Below are positions 32,093 through 40,453 of a DNA stretch of 64,000 bases, one piece after another. A model generated the notes under the pieces. It ran no database searches, was not told the origin of the DNA, and saw only the letters and a program-made list of their open reading frames with translations. The number at the start of each line of letters is the position of its first letter. Positions within the stretch are counted from its first letter, which is position 1. The DNA is taken from the NCBI GenBank assembly GCA_963737145.1, contig CAVTRO010000005.1, forward strand, positions 1 through 64,000. The letters run 5' to 3'. Position numbers and translations under genes: made by a program. This DNA is from AP-15 sp963737145 (lineage in GTDB: Bacteria > Pseudomonadota > Alphaproteobacteria > ATCC43930 > CGMCC-115725).

Positions 32093-33546
32093 TCGTATTG
32101 TTTCAACACAGCCAGCACGCGGCCCAATTCTTGCACGTTCCCATCGACCAGAGCAACCCAGAAGCTCTGGGGTGGGACCGCGGTGGCGAGCGCCGCATAG
32201 GGCGGGGTCATGATGACCGGCTGCTGCCCGGGATAGGCAAAGAATGTTGGGACGAAAGCGTCGCGGCGTTGTATCGCCAGCGCCGGCAAATGCACCTCCG
32301 GGACGGGAACGAGCTGAATCGCGTCGGGCGGAATGCTCACCGCGAGCTTGGCGCCCCTAGGTAACGCATCGATCCCAATGATATCGGCCGAGTAGATCGC
32401 GTCGGCATGCCGCCAGACGGTTTCTATGATGGCCAACCGGAGTACCAGGATTCCGAACGCGCCAACGCCAATGGCCCACGCGACGCGGCGACTCGGGAAA
32501 CGCGGCGCGCTCAACCCAACCAAAAACAAAAGCAACGCCACAGGCACACGGTGATCAACCCCGGAGCCTCCTTCAATTTGGTTCGGCAGCGCCAGGAATA
32601 CAAAAAACACCAGGCACACTACGGTGGACCGCCGACGATCCAGACCCAGCCGCCGCGTCGACGCAAGCCACCCGATAAGGGTCAGAAATAATGCACAACA
32701 GGCTATGTCAAAAACGTAGCTGTAATTGTCGAAAACACTGAAAAACAGATCCGCCTTATCCCAAAAATCACCGTAGCGGAACAAATCTGCGGCTGCCGGA
32801 TGCCAATAGCCGAGGATGAAAACTGATGGAATGACGAATTGAGGGACCGCAACAACGATCCGTCTGACGAGAATAGACCATCTGCGGGCGACCAGTTCGC
32901 CTATACCGGGGGCCGCCTCGAGACCGAGTATCACGAGCGCGTAGCACCCAAAGGCAGCAATGTGACTGACATAGCACAGCAACGAGATGGTTGAGCTTAC
33001 GAGAATTCTGACCCACCACCGCTTGCGCTCTAGAGAAAGCCAAGATGCGACACCAACCAGCGCTAATCCGATTCCAAAGAGATAATTGACAAAACCCCAG
33101 AGAAAAATCCGGTTATACAGAAGCAGGAATGCAACCAACGGCCATAGGCGCCAACGACCCGTCACGGCTCGATTGAGCCAAATCGTTCCGCCTGCGATCA
33201 GCCCGAAGATCATGACCAGGAAGAGCTTGGACGCAATCTCGAGCGGAATCAGCCGAGACAGCGGCGGAACAATGATGTCCTGAGCGAGATTGGGCAGCGG
33301 CCCCCACTGCACGGCAAAAAACTCGTTGCCGCCCTCGGCCAAAACGTGCATTCGCGCCAAGTGGTTGGGGTAATCGAATAAGGGCGGCAGAACCGTTGAA
33401 AATACCGGCACTGCGAGCAAGACCATCAGCAGCGCGTAAGCACCCCACACGCGAAACGCGCCGCTATGGCGGAGCGATCGGACCGGGACCAATCCGGGTG
33501 GAGCGTTCAAAACCGAGCGACCGAACGACGCGGTTCTGGTTCGCAA
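31960..33546 (-). CDS. Polytopic membrane protein, glycosyltransferase-like
   Basis: A 528-residue protein with about eleven membrane helices and a C-terminal soluble region (from about residue 385). The first large loop contains VLPPLFDYPNHLARMHVLAE, with an acidic residue shortly after the first helix, the pattern seen in GT-C fold transferases that use polyprenyl-phosphate sugars. I do not recognise a specific family. It is convergent with the other polytopic protein and overlaps its 3' end by 133 bases. Lower GC in both genes compared with flanking operons suggests they came as a pair, perhaps for surface-polysaccharide or lipid modification. Confidence 0.62.
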   Translation of the reverse strand: MRTRTASFGRSVLNAPPGLVPVRSLRHSGAFRVWGAYALLMVLLAVPVFSTVLPPLFDYPNHLARMHVLAEGGNEFFAVQWGPLPNLAQDIIVPPLSRLIPLEIASKLFLVMIFGLIAGGTIWLNRAVTGRWRLWPLVAFLLLYNRIFLWGFVNYLFGIGLALVGVASWLSLERKRWWVRILVSSTISLLCYVSHIAAFGCYALVILGLEAAPGIGELVARRWSILVRRIVVAVPQFVIPSVFILGYWHPAAADLFRYGDFWDKADLFFSVFDNYSYVFDIACCALFLTLIGWLASTRRLGLDRRRSTVVCLVFFVFLALPNQIEGGSGVDHRVPVALLLFLVGLSAPRFPSRRVAWAIGVGAFGILVLRLAIIETVWRHADAIYSADIIGIDALPRGAKLAVSIPPDAIQLVPVPEVHLPALAIQRRDAFVPTFFAYPGQQPVIMTPPYAALATAVPPQSFWVALVDGNVQELGRVLAVLKQYDYVAFAANQTVNVLPFACLRPFFQQPSFQLFRVLHDPDCLGQED

Positions 33547-33859
33547 TCTGCGTGGTGGTCACCGCCGTGGCATCTACCGGATGGTTGCTGCGGCCAGGAT
33601 GAGAACATGGTAAACGGTTGCCTCGGACGGGATCGACCGCGGCGCGGTGTGCACCGCCTCGCCGATCGATGGATAATGGCATTAACGGTTGTTGGCGTTG
33701 TCTATTCCGGCGAGTTCGCGTGATGAAGGGAGCGTAGGAGGATAGGGGCACCGCGAGTATTCAGTCGAGTAATAGGCCGCCTTTCCCAGCTCAAACCGCC
33801 TTGCTTCGTCGACGAGGTTGTAGCGAAGCCGGGGCTCAGCGCCGACCCGAGGGAAAGTG
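33547..33859. other. 313-base region without a recognisable gene
   Basis: No coding sequence with motif support is seen. It probably contains the promoter of the minus-strand membrane protein and the 3' region of the EthD gene. Confidence 0.45.
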
Positions 33860-34198
33860 TCACTCCCGCGGGATGATCACCCTCTCCTCTGTGATGAAGC
33901 TTTTGATCCGGCCGATGAAGAGGGCGCCGTCGGCATGCAATGCCTTGGCTTGGGGAGAGGCATTGGCGCGCTCCATCGCGGCCAGATCGTCGTACCAGGT
34001 TTCGGCAACTCCATCGACTTCGACATCCATCGTCGGAATGTCGGGCCGGGTCCGCTCGCCGACGATATGCGATTGAATGTAACGGCGCAGGCCCGGCACC
34101 GCGTGAGCGAGCGGCGCGTGCACCTCGAGCCAGTGCTTGACGAATCCCTCGTGCGACAGCCCCGCCTTGCGGGTCAGCAGCGAGACGCTCTTGATCAT
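33860..34198 (-). CDS. EthD domain-containing protein
   Basis: A 112-residue protein with the ferredoxin-like EthD/dimeric alpha-beta barrel fold. The N-terminal IKSVSLLTRKAGLSHEGFVK and HWLEVHAPLAHAVPGLRRYI carry the conserved His residues of the family, and AETWYDDLAAMERANASPQA follows. EthD proteins accompany degradation pathways, but their chemistry is usually unknown. It is divergent from the SDR gene, with 66 bases between the starts. Confidence 0.85.
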   Translation of the reverse strand: MIKSVSLLTRKAGLSHEGFVKHWLEVHAPLAHAVPGLRRYIQSHIVGERTRPDIPTMDVEVDGVAETWYDDLAAMERANASPQAKALHADGALFIGRIKSFITEERVIIPRE

Positions 34199-34264
34199 CG
34201 GTTAAGCCCTTCCGTTGCTTTGTACGATCACGCATGCTGCGCCGGAGGAGCCTGAGGAGGAAGT

Positions 34265-35014
34265 ATGAAGATCGACATCGTCGGTAAGCGCGCCATCGTC
34301 GCCGGGGGCAGCCGCGGCATCGGGCGGGCGATCGCACTCGCCTTTGCCGAGGTCGGCGCCGGCGTGTCGATTTGCGCGCGCGGCGCCGAGGCGCTCGAAA
34401 CCACCCGCGACGAGATCGCCCGGCATGGCGGCGCCGCCCATGCCGCGGTCTGCGATCTTTCGGACGCCGCGGCCATTCCACGCTATATCGCGGAAGCGGC
34501 CGACGCCCTCGGCGGCATCGACATCCTCGTCAACAATGCCTCAGGCTTTGGGACGAGCGACGACGAAGCCGGATGGGCCGCCAGCATCTCGGTCGACCTG
34601 CTGGCGACGGTGCGGGCGACGCGGGCGGCGCTGCCGTATCTCGAAAAATCCGAGGCGGGCGCGATCCTCAACATATCATCGATCTCCGGATTCCGAGCCT
34701 CGGTCCGCACGCCGCCTTACGGAGCCGTCAAGGCCGCGATCCTGGAATACACCTTAACCCAAGCCGCGGCGCTCGCGCACAAGCGAATTCGGGTCAACTG
34801 CATCGCCCCCGGCTCGATCGAATTCCCCGGTGGCACCTGGGCACGGGCCAAGGCCAACAATCCGAACCTTTACGCCGGCATCCTCAGGAGCATCCCGTTC
34901 GGCCGGCTCGGCCACCCGGAGGAGGTGGCGCAGGTCGCGCTGTTCCTGTGCTCGCCGCTCGCCAGCTGGGTCACCGGCCAGAACATCGCCGTCGATGGCG
35001 GGCAGATGCTCTGA
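34265..35014 (+). CDS. Short-chain dehydrogenase/reductase
   Basis: A classical SDR of 249 residues. The NAD(P) motif is AGGSRGIGRAIALAFAEVGA, the NNAS motif is in DILVNNASGFGTS, and the catalytic Ser and Tyr-x-x-x-Lys lie in ILNISSISGF and PPYGAVKAAILEYTL. The C-terminal GQNIAVDGGQML is the usual ending. The ribosome-binding site GAGGAGG precedes the ATG. The substrate is unknown; 3-oxoacyl or secondary-alcohol substrates are typical. The 3' end overlaps the DUF218 gene start by 20 bases, suggesting coupling. Confidence 0.92.
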   Translation: MKIDIVGKRAIVAGGSRGIGRAIALAFAEVGAGVSICARGAEALETTRDEIARHGGAAHAAVCDLSDAAAIPRYIAEAADALGGIDILVNNASGFGTSDDEAGWAASISVDLLATVRATRAALPYLEKSEAGAILNISSISGFRASVRTPPYGAVKAAILEYTLTQAAALAHKRIRVNCIAPGSIEFPGGTWARAKANNPNLYAGILRSIPFGRLGHPEEVAQVALFLCSPLASWVTGQNIAVDGGQML

Positions 35015-35543
35015 GGCCGATGCGATTGTCGTGCTCGGCTGCCGCGGACCGGCCGCGCTGCAGCGACGACTGAAGATCGGCATCCGGCTCTTCGAGCGAG
35101 GCGCCGCGCCGCTGCTCGTGCTTTCAGGCGGCGGGAACGGACCGGTCCCGGAAGCGGAATTGATGCAACGGGCCGCGATTGCTCATGGCGTATCGCCGAC
35201 GGTATTGCTGATCGACGCCGTCTCGCGCGACACCGTCGAGAATGCACGCGAGACCGAGCGGTTGCTGAGCACGCGCGGACTGCGTTCTGTGGTGCTGGTC
35301 AGTGACCGCATCCACCTGCCGCGTGCGGCGCTTTTGTTCCGCCTCGCTGGGCTGCGGGTCGCCGGGCGGGCCGCGGTCCCGGCATCCTCGCTGAGGCGGG
35401 CGGCACTCGCGTCCCTCCGTGAGGTCGCTGCGCTGCCCTGGAGCCTTCTGCGCGCTGCGTCACAGCGACTGAGCCACGGTGAGCCGGCGCAGTATGCGCC
35501 AGAACAGCGCGGCTACAGCGAGCGTCGCGGTTCCGGTCAGTAA
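34995..35543 (+). CDS. YdcF/DUF218 family protein
   Basis: A DUF218 protein with ADAIVVLGCRGPAALQRRLK, then APLLVLSGGGNGPVPEAELM and IDAVSRDTVENARETERLLS, the acidic and Ser/Thr pattern of the family. DUF218 members are linked to envelope metabolism and some bind SAM, but this one is shorter than usual (182 residues) and has no N-terminal membrane helices. The ATG at 34995 lies inside the SDR gene; GTG 35029 is another option. The last 28 codons overlap the convergent MFS gene. Confidence 0.72.
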   Translation: MAGRCSEADAIVVLGCRGPAALQRRLKIGIRLFERGAAPLLVLSGGGNGPVPEAELMQRAAIAHGVSPTVLLIDAVSRDTVENARETERLLSTRGLRSVVLVSDRIHLPRAALLFRLAGLRVAGRAAVPASSLRRAALASLREVAALPWSLLRAASQRLSHGEPAQYAPEQRGYSERRGSGQ

Positions 35544-36755
35544 AAACAGACCGGGGATGCTGACGCCGATCGCGATCAGCCCCATTGCCACGGCCGAGGA
35601 GATCACCATCGCGGCGGCATTGACGATATTGTTCGCTGCGATCGCCCGGGCGCGGTGCGCGCGTGCGGTCATTGCCTGCAGCAAAGCGTAGAGCGGCACG
35701 ACAAAAACCCCGCCCGAAGCGGCGATCCCGACGAGGTCGGCTAGAATTCGCCAGTGCAGCGGATCGCCGAGAAATACAGCGAGGGTTGTGAGTTCTCCGG
35801 CCGCGGGCGGGGGGCTGGCGAGCCACAGATCGATCGAGAAGAGCCCGATCCCGAGTGCTGCCCAGGGCACGCAACTCGCGCTGACCCTGCCGGCGAGCAG
35901 GCGATTGCATAACAGCGAGCCGAACGCGATCCCGACCGAAAATAACGTCAGAAACAACGTGACGACCGCTTCTTCCGCTCCGAGGATGAACCGGACATAG
36001 GCCGGGAATTGCGAGAGATAAGTCGCGCCGGCCAACCAGAACCATGAGATGCCGAGCATCGAGCGGAACGGCCCGGGTTCCTGCGCAGCCTGCCGCATGA
36101 CCCGAACCGTCGCGCCGAACAGGTCCCAGTGCGGCTCGCCGTTGCGCGCCGCAGGTGTCGTGGGCGGTATCCCCCGGCTGGTCGCCCAGGCGGCGAGCGC
36201 CACCGCGATGATGAGCCCCGCGACAGCCGCCGAGCCATGCCGTGTGGCAATCACCATGCCGGCGATCGTGCCGAGGAGGATCGCGATAAAGGTCCCGGCT
36301 TCGACCAGCGAATTGCCGAGCAGCAGCTCCTCGGGTGCCAGCAGATCCGGCAATATCGCGTATTTGAGCGGGCCAAAAAATGCGGCCACGATCCCCATTA
36401 CGAATAGCAGCGCCAGCAGCACCGCCGCGCTCCCGGCGAGGACCCCGACGGCGGCCGCCAGCATCACCGGGATCTCGATCAGTTTGATCAGGCGGATCAG
36501 CCGTGACTTATCCGATTCGTCGGCGATCTGGCCGGCGGTCGCCGAGCACAGGAAAAACGGCAGCATGAAGAGCCCGGCGGCGAGCGGGATCATGATCTGC
36601 GCCGAGAGTTGCGCCGCCGCATCCGCCCGGTAGGCGATTATCAGCACCAGCGCGTTGCGCACCGCATTGTCGTTGAACGCCGACAGGAACTGCGTCGCGA
36701 ATAGCGGGCCAAAGCGCCGCGAGACGAGCAGCCCAAACGCGCCTTGTGAGTTCAG
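35460..36755 (-). CDS. MFS transporter (LplT-like), possible CTG start
   Basis: A major-facilitator protein of about 431 residues with 12 predicted helices, close in layout to lysophospholipid transporters of the LplT group. The family N-terminus is visible as LLVSRRFGPLFATQFLSAFN, then DNAVRNALVLIIAYR. No ATG, GTG or TTG precedes this segment in frame. The only codon that fits is CTG at 36755, which overlaps the upstream stop as CTGA, like the usual ATGA junction. A GTG at 36662 would delete the conserved first helix. Other segments: FFGPLKYAILPDLLAPEELL and NSLVEAGTFIAILLGTIAGM. In some genomes LplT-like genes sit beside acyltransferases, but not here. Confidence 0.82.
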   Translation of the reverse strand: MNSQGAFGLLVSRRFGPLFATQFLSAFNDNAVRNALVLIIAYRADAAAQLSAQIMIPLAAGLFMLPFFLCSATAGQIADESDKSRLIRLIKLIEIPVMLAAAVGVLAGSAAVLLALLFVMGIVAAFFGPLKYAILPDLLAPEELLLGNSLVEAGTFIAILLGTIAGMVIATRHGSAAVAGLIIAVALAAWATSRGIPPTTPAARNGEPHWDLFGATVRVMRQAAQEPGPFRSMLGISWFWLAGATYLSQFPAYVRFILGAEEAVVTLFLTLFSVGIAFGSLLCNRLLAGRVSASCVPWAALGIGLFSIDLWLASPPPAAGELTTLAVFLGDPLHWRILADLVGIAASGGVFVVPLYALLQAMTARAHRARAIAANNIVNAAAMVISSAVAMGLIAIGVSIPGLFLLTGTATLAVAALFWRILRRLTVAQSL

Positions 36756-37075
36756 GGGATTTTACGTTCCCAATACCCGGCCGCAGCGGGAAACACGGTC
36801 TGGCAGCGTGTCGCCTCGGGCGCGCCGTCCAAGGTATCCGCGGCCGCGCGCCACACCGCGTAATGGGGCGCCGCCCGATGCGCGTCCAACGCCGCTTCGT
36901 CGCGGTAGACCTCGTAAAAGTAGTAGACGTTCCGGTCCTGCGCGTCCTGCAGGACGTTGAAGCGCATGCAGCCCGGCTCGTCCCGCTCGGAACCCAAGGC
37001 ATCCACCTCGATCGCCTTCAGGAAGCGCTCGCGCGCGTCAGCTTTTACCTTGACCTTCACCCACATCGCCAGCAT
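36752..37075 (-). CDS. Antibiotic biosynthesis monooxygenase (ABM) domain protein
   Basis: A 107-residue dimeric alpha-beta barrel protein of the ABM/LsrG type: MWVKVKVKADARERFLKAIE, EPGCMRFNVLQDAQDRNVYY and FYEVYRDEAALDAHRAAPHY are the expected strands and helix with the His near the active site. The start at 37075 (MLAMWV) is supported by AAGGAGGG just upstream; a longer frame to 37162 has no such site. Members include quinone-forming monooxygenases and isomerases of autoinducer-2. It is upstream of, and overlaps, the MFS gene. Confidence 0.87.
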   Translation of the reverse strand: MLAMWVKVKVKADARERFLKAIEVDALGSERDEPGCMRFNVLQDAQDRNVYYFYEVYRDEAALDAHRAAPHYAVWRAAADTLDGAPEATRCQTVFPAAAGYWERKIP

Positions 37076-37213
37076 TGCGCCCTCCTTGTCCGTCGGCAGT
37101 CCTCCGAACGCGGATGTTACGCGAAACACACCGATGACGTCATCCCGGAAACCCGGTGTCACGTCACAGAGCAGATTTTCGTCAAGTTGATGCTGTCATT
37201 GCGGGGTTTCGGC

Positions 37214-38392
37214 TCAATACGAGCGCGGCATACCGAGCACGTGCTGCCCGATATAGGCGAGGATCAGGTTGGTCGAGATCGGCGCGGTCTGATAGAGGCG
37301 GGCTTCGCGCCATTTGCGCTCGACGTCGTACTCCTTGGCGAACGCGAAGCCGCCGAAGGTCGCGAAGGTAGCCTCGGCGGCGTGCCAAGTAGCCTCAGAC
37401 GCCAGCAATTTTGCCATATTGGCGTCGGCGCCGCACTCCCTGCCGTCGTCGAACAGTGCCGCGGCGCGGCGGCAGATCATGTCGGCCGCTTCCAATTCGG
37501 CATAAGCGCGCGCCAGCGGAAACTGCACCCCCTGATTTTGCCCGATCGGCCGGTCGAAGACGACCCGCTCCTTGGCGTAATCGATGCCCTTTTTTAAGAG
37601 CCAGCGGCCGTCGCCGATGCATTCCTGCGCGACCAGGATTCGTTCGGCGTTCATGCCGTCGAGGATGTAGCGAAACCCCTTGCCCTCCTCGCCGATCAGG
37701 TTATCGGGCGGCACTTCGAGATTGTCGAAGAACACCTCGGTCGTATTGTGGTTGATCATCGCCTCGATCGGGCGGATCTCGACGCCGTGTCCCAAATTCT
37801 CGCGCAGGTTGACCAGAAAAACCGAGAGGCCCTCGGTGCGGCGCTTCACTTCGTCGACCGGCGTCGTGCGCGCGAGCAACAGCATCAGGTCGGAATGCCG
37901 GGCCCGCGACGTCCACACCTTCTGCCCGTTGATCACATAATGATTGCCCTGCCGCACGGCGCGGGTCTTGAGCTTCGTCGTGTCGGAGCCGGTGGTCGGC
38001 TCGGTCACGCCGAAGGCCTGCAATCGCAATTCGCCCGACGCAATCTTCGGCAGATACCGCTGCTTCTGCTCCTCACTGCCGTGTCGCAATACAGTGCCCA
38101 TGATGTACATCTGGGCGTGGCCTTGGCTGGCGGTGCAGCCCGAGGCGTTGATCTCTTCGAGGATCACCGCGGCGGCCCGCAACGGCAGCCCCGAGCCGCC
38201 ATATTCCTCGGGGATCAGCGAAGCGAGAAAGCCGCCCTGCGTCAGCTCGGTGATGAATTCGGTCGGATAGGCCTGCTCCGCCTCCAATCTGCGCCAATAC
38301 TCCCCGGGGTAGCGCTCGCAGATCTTGTGCACCGACTCGCGCAGCTCGGGATAATCCTCGCCCAAGGTCACCATCGTCGCCGTGTCGGTCAT
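37214..38392 (-). CDS. Acyl-CoA dehydrogenase
   Basis: A 392-residue FAD enzyme that introduces a trans-2 double bond into an acyl-CoA. The domains are the helical N-terminus (LIPEEYGGSGLPLRAAAVIL), the beta domain with AFGVTEPTTGSDTTKLKTRA and YVINGQKVWTSRARHSDLML, and the C-terminal helical domain. At the place of the medium-chain-type catalytic Glu (YEGT) it reads LYQTAPISTNL, so the base is not there. A Glu in LDGMNAERILVAQ is at the alternative position used by isovaleryl-CoA and long-chain enzymes. AGAGGAG precedes ATG 38392. It lies 53 bases downstream of the ABC ATPase gene on the same strand. Confidence 0.9.
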   Translation of the reverse strand: MTDTATMVTLGEDYPELRESVHKICERYPGEYWRRLEAEQAYPTEFITELTQGGFLASLIPEEYGGSGLPLRAAAVILEEINASGCTASQGHAQMYIMGTVLRHGSEEQKQRYLPKIASGELRLQAFGVTEPTTGSDTTKLKTRAVRQGNHYVINGQKVWTSRARHSDLMLLLARTTPVDEVKRRTEGLSVFLVNLRENLGHGVEIRPIEAMINHNTTEVFFDNLEVPPDNLIGEEGKGFRYILDGMNAERILVAQECIGDGRWLLKKGIDYAKERVVFDRPIGQNQGVQFPLARAYAELEAADMICRRAAALFDDGRECGADANMAKLLASEATWHAAEATFATFGGFAFAKEYDVERKWREARLYQTAPISTNLILAYIGQHVLGMPRSY

Positions 38393-38445
38393 CGCGCGCT
38401 CCTCTTTCAGTGCTCCTCGGAAAATAATGTCGGCGGAACGGCTCG

Positions 38446-39201
38446 TCACCCGGCGCGGACGGCGCGGTATTCGCGGCGGACGATATCTAGGAGTTCTTCG
38501 GCCGAGGTCGCCGCGGCGTGGCTCTCGAAGGTGATCTCGCCATGCTGCATCAGCACGACGCGGTCGCAGATCTCCAGGGTCTGCGCGTAGTTGTGCGCGA
38601 TCATCACGATCGCGATGTCGCCGCGCGCGCGGAGCCGTTCGATCAGCTCAATGATCAGCCGCGCCTCGCGCGCGCCCATCGCCGCCAGCGGCTCGTCGAG
38701 CAAGAGGATGCGCGCCTTGGAATAGACCGCGCGCGCCACCGCGATCGCCTGGCGCTGCCCACCCGAGAGCGCACCGACCGCGAGCTCGACCGACGGCACG
38801 TCGACGCCGATTTCCGCCAATGCCTCGGCCGCGCGCCGCCGCATCTCGCGATGGTCCAGGAGCCGCAGCGGCCCCCGGCGCAACAGCTCGCGGTTCAAAA
38901 ACATGTTGTGATAGATGCTGAGGCCGTTGACCAGCGCCAGGTCCTGGTAGACGCATTCGATGCCGAGCGCGCGGGCCTCATCGACAGAGGCGAGCTCCAC
39001 CGGTCTTCCATCGACGAACACCTGTCCCGAATCCGGCTGGTGATAACCGGTCAGGATCTTGATCAGGGTCGATTTGCCGGCGCCGTTGTCGCCGAGGATC
39101 CCGAGCGTCTCGCCCCAGCTCACGTTGAGCGAGACGCCGGCAAGCGCGGTGATCTTGCCAAAGGTCTTCACCAGCTTCTCGGCCCGAATGGCTTCGCTCA
39201 T
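38446..39201 (-). CDS. Sugar ABC transporter ATP-binding protein (single-domain, RbsA/FrcA-like)
   Basis: A 251-residue ATPase of the carbohydrate CUT2 type. Walker A is GDNGAGKSTLIKILTG, the Q-loop is in CVYQDLALVNGLSIYHNMFL, the signature is GALSGGQRQAIAVARAVY, Walker B is ARILLLDEPLAAMG, and the switch His is in IAIVMIAHNYAQTL. It has one nucleotide-binding domain, like FrcA, rather than the two of RbsA. Its ATG overlaps the permease stop by four bases. Together with the permease and binding protein it forms a complete importer. Confidence 0.92.
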   Translation of the reverse strand: MSEAIRAEKLVKTFGKITALAGVSLNVSWGETLGILGDNGAGKSTLIKILTGYHQPDSGQVFVDGRPVELASVDEARALGIECVYQDLALVNGLSIYHNMFLNRELLRRGPLRLLDHREMRRRAAEALAEIGVDVPSVELAVGALSGGQRQAIAVARAVYSKARILLLDEPLAAMGAREARLIIELIERLRARGDIAIVMIAHNYAQTLEICDRVVLMQHGEITFESHAAATSAEELLDIVRREYRAVRAG

Positions 39202-40196
39202 CCGGGGCCGCCGCCGCGCAGCCGCGCGAGATGGATGTTGGCGATCATCGCGATCAGGATCGCGGCGCCGATCACGATGTCGAAGGTAAAGGCGTTGATC
39301 CCCTGCAAGGTAAAACCGTCCTGCAACACGCCGAGCATGATGCCGCCGACCAGCCCGCCGATGATCGTGCCGGCGCCGCCGGCGATCGCCGTGCCGCCAA
39401 TGACGCCCGAGGCGACGCCGAGGAACATCATGTTGCTGCCGCCGGCCAACGGGTCGATCGAGCCGACGCGAAACGCTTCGAGCAGTCCTGTCAGCCCGCC
39501 CAAGGTGCTGGTCAACACGAAATTGCCGATCTTGATGCGGTTGATCGCGATGCCGGCCTCGGCAGCCGCGATGATGTTGCCGCCAATCGCAATCGTGTGC
39601 AGGCCCCAGCGCGTGTGGCGCAGCACGACATGCATGATCGCGACGATGACCAACGCCCAGATGATTTCGGAATACGCCCAGACCCCCATGATCCCGGTCA
39701 AGAGCGGACCGCCTGCCGTGCTCGCCGGATAGCCGCGCGAGATCGTCAAGGTCAGGCCGGTGATCAGGAACAGCATGCCCAATGTCGTGATGAACGAGGG
39801 CACGCTGAGCCCGATCGTGATCAAGCCGATGGCGAGGCCAATCAGCGCGCAGGCGGCAAGCGCGGCGAGGATCGCCAATGGCACCGGCAGGCCGAAATCG
39901 TGCACGTTTTCCATCAGAAACGGCGCCAGCGCGAAAACCTGCCCGACCGACAGATCGATCTCGCGGCAGATCAGCAGCATGATTTCACCGCAGGCGATGA
40001 TCACCGGCGCAGCGACGAACTGCGACACCGTCTGCACGTTCGCGTTGGTCAGAAAATTCTGGTTGGCGATCTCGAAATAAATGACGAGCGCCATCGATAC
40101 GACGACGACGCTCGCCTCCGGCCGCAGCAGGAAGCCGTAGAGACGCTTGGCAATACCGCGGCGCGCCATCGCCGGCTGCTCAATCCCCCCGATCAT
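39198..40196 (-). CDS. Sugar ABC transporter permease (RbsC/FrcB-like)
   Basis: A 332-residue membrane protein with about ten helices of the branched-chain/ribose permease family. Recognisable features are IIACGEIMLLICREIDLSVG, PSFITTLGMLFLITGLTLTI and GGTAIAGGAGTIIGGLVGGI near the C-terminus, the usual ribose-permease motif. It lies between the binding-protein gene and the ATPase gene; a hairpin repeat of about 150 bases separates it from the binding protein. Confidence 0.92.
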   Translation of the reverse strand: MIGGIEQPAMARRGIAKRLYGFLLRPEASVVVVSMALVIYFEIANQNFLTNANVQTVSQFVAAPVIIACGEIMLLICREIDLSVGQVFALAPFLMENVHDFGLPVPLAILAALAACALIGLAIGLITIGLSVPSFITTLGMLFLITGLTLTISRGYPASTAGGPLLTGIMGVWAYSEIIWALVIVAIMHVVLRHTRWGLHTIAIGGNIIAAAEAGIAINRIKIGNFVLTSTLGGLTGLLEAFRVGSIDPLAGGSNMMFLGVASGVIGGTAIAGGAGTIIGGLVGGIMLGVLQDGFTLQGINAFTFDIVIGAAILIAMIANIHLARLRGGGPG

Positions 40197-40280
40197 TTCC
40201 GCCCTATACCGTCATCACGCCGTTCTTTTCGCGCCGGCGCAAGAAGATGTCAGGAAATTGGCTGCATCGGCGGCTGTGCG

Positions 40281-40432
40281 TGCTTCGAGACGCGCCCGCC
40301 TGTCCTGAGGAGCCGCCGCAGGCGGCGTCTCGAAGGGGGCGCTCCTCAGCATGAGGAAGTCTTTGATGGCATGGAGAAAATTCCTCATCCTGAGGAAGCT
40401 GCGAAGCAGCTGTCTCGAAGGACGCAGGACGC
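40281..40432. repeat. Bradyrhizobium-type hairpin repeat between binding protein and permease genes
   Basis: TTCGAGACGC at 40284-40293 pairs with GCGTCTCGAA at 40325-40334. Inside and beyond lie cctgaggagccgccgcaggc, ctcagcatgaggaag and cctcatcctgaggaagctgc, then tgtctcgaaggac. This is the 'cctcatcctgaggag...gtctcgaagga' element that recurs in intergenic regions of Bradyrhizobium relatives. Placed after the binding-protein gene, it could stabilise that mRNA segment and raise its level over the permease, as REP elements do in malE-malF. Confidence 0.75.
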
Positions 40433-40453
40433 TGATCCAACCTAAGGTACACG

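Noticed and set aside
33702..34481. Minus-strand frame of 259 codons spanning EthD and the SDR start
   Set aside because: Arg/Pro-rich shadow composition and conflict with the EthD and SDR genes, both of which have motifs and ribosome-binding sites.
38518..40445. Plus-strand frames opposite the ABC ATPase and permease
   Set aside because: Shadow frames; the minus strand has Walker motifs and permease helices in complete genes.
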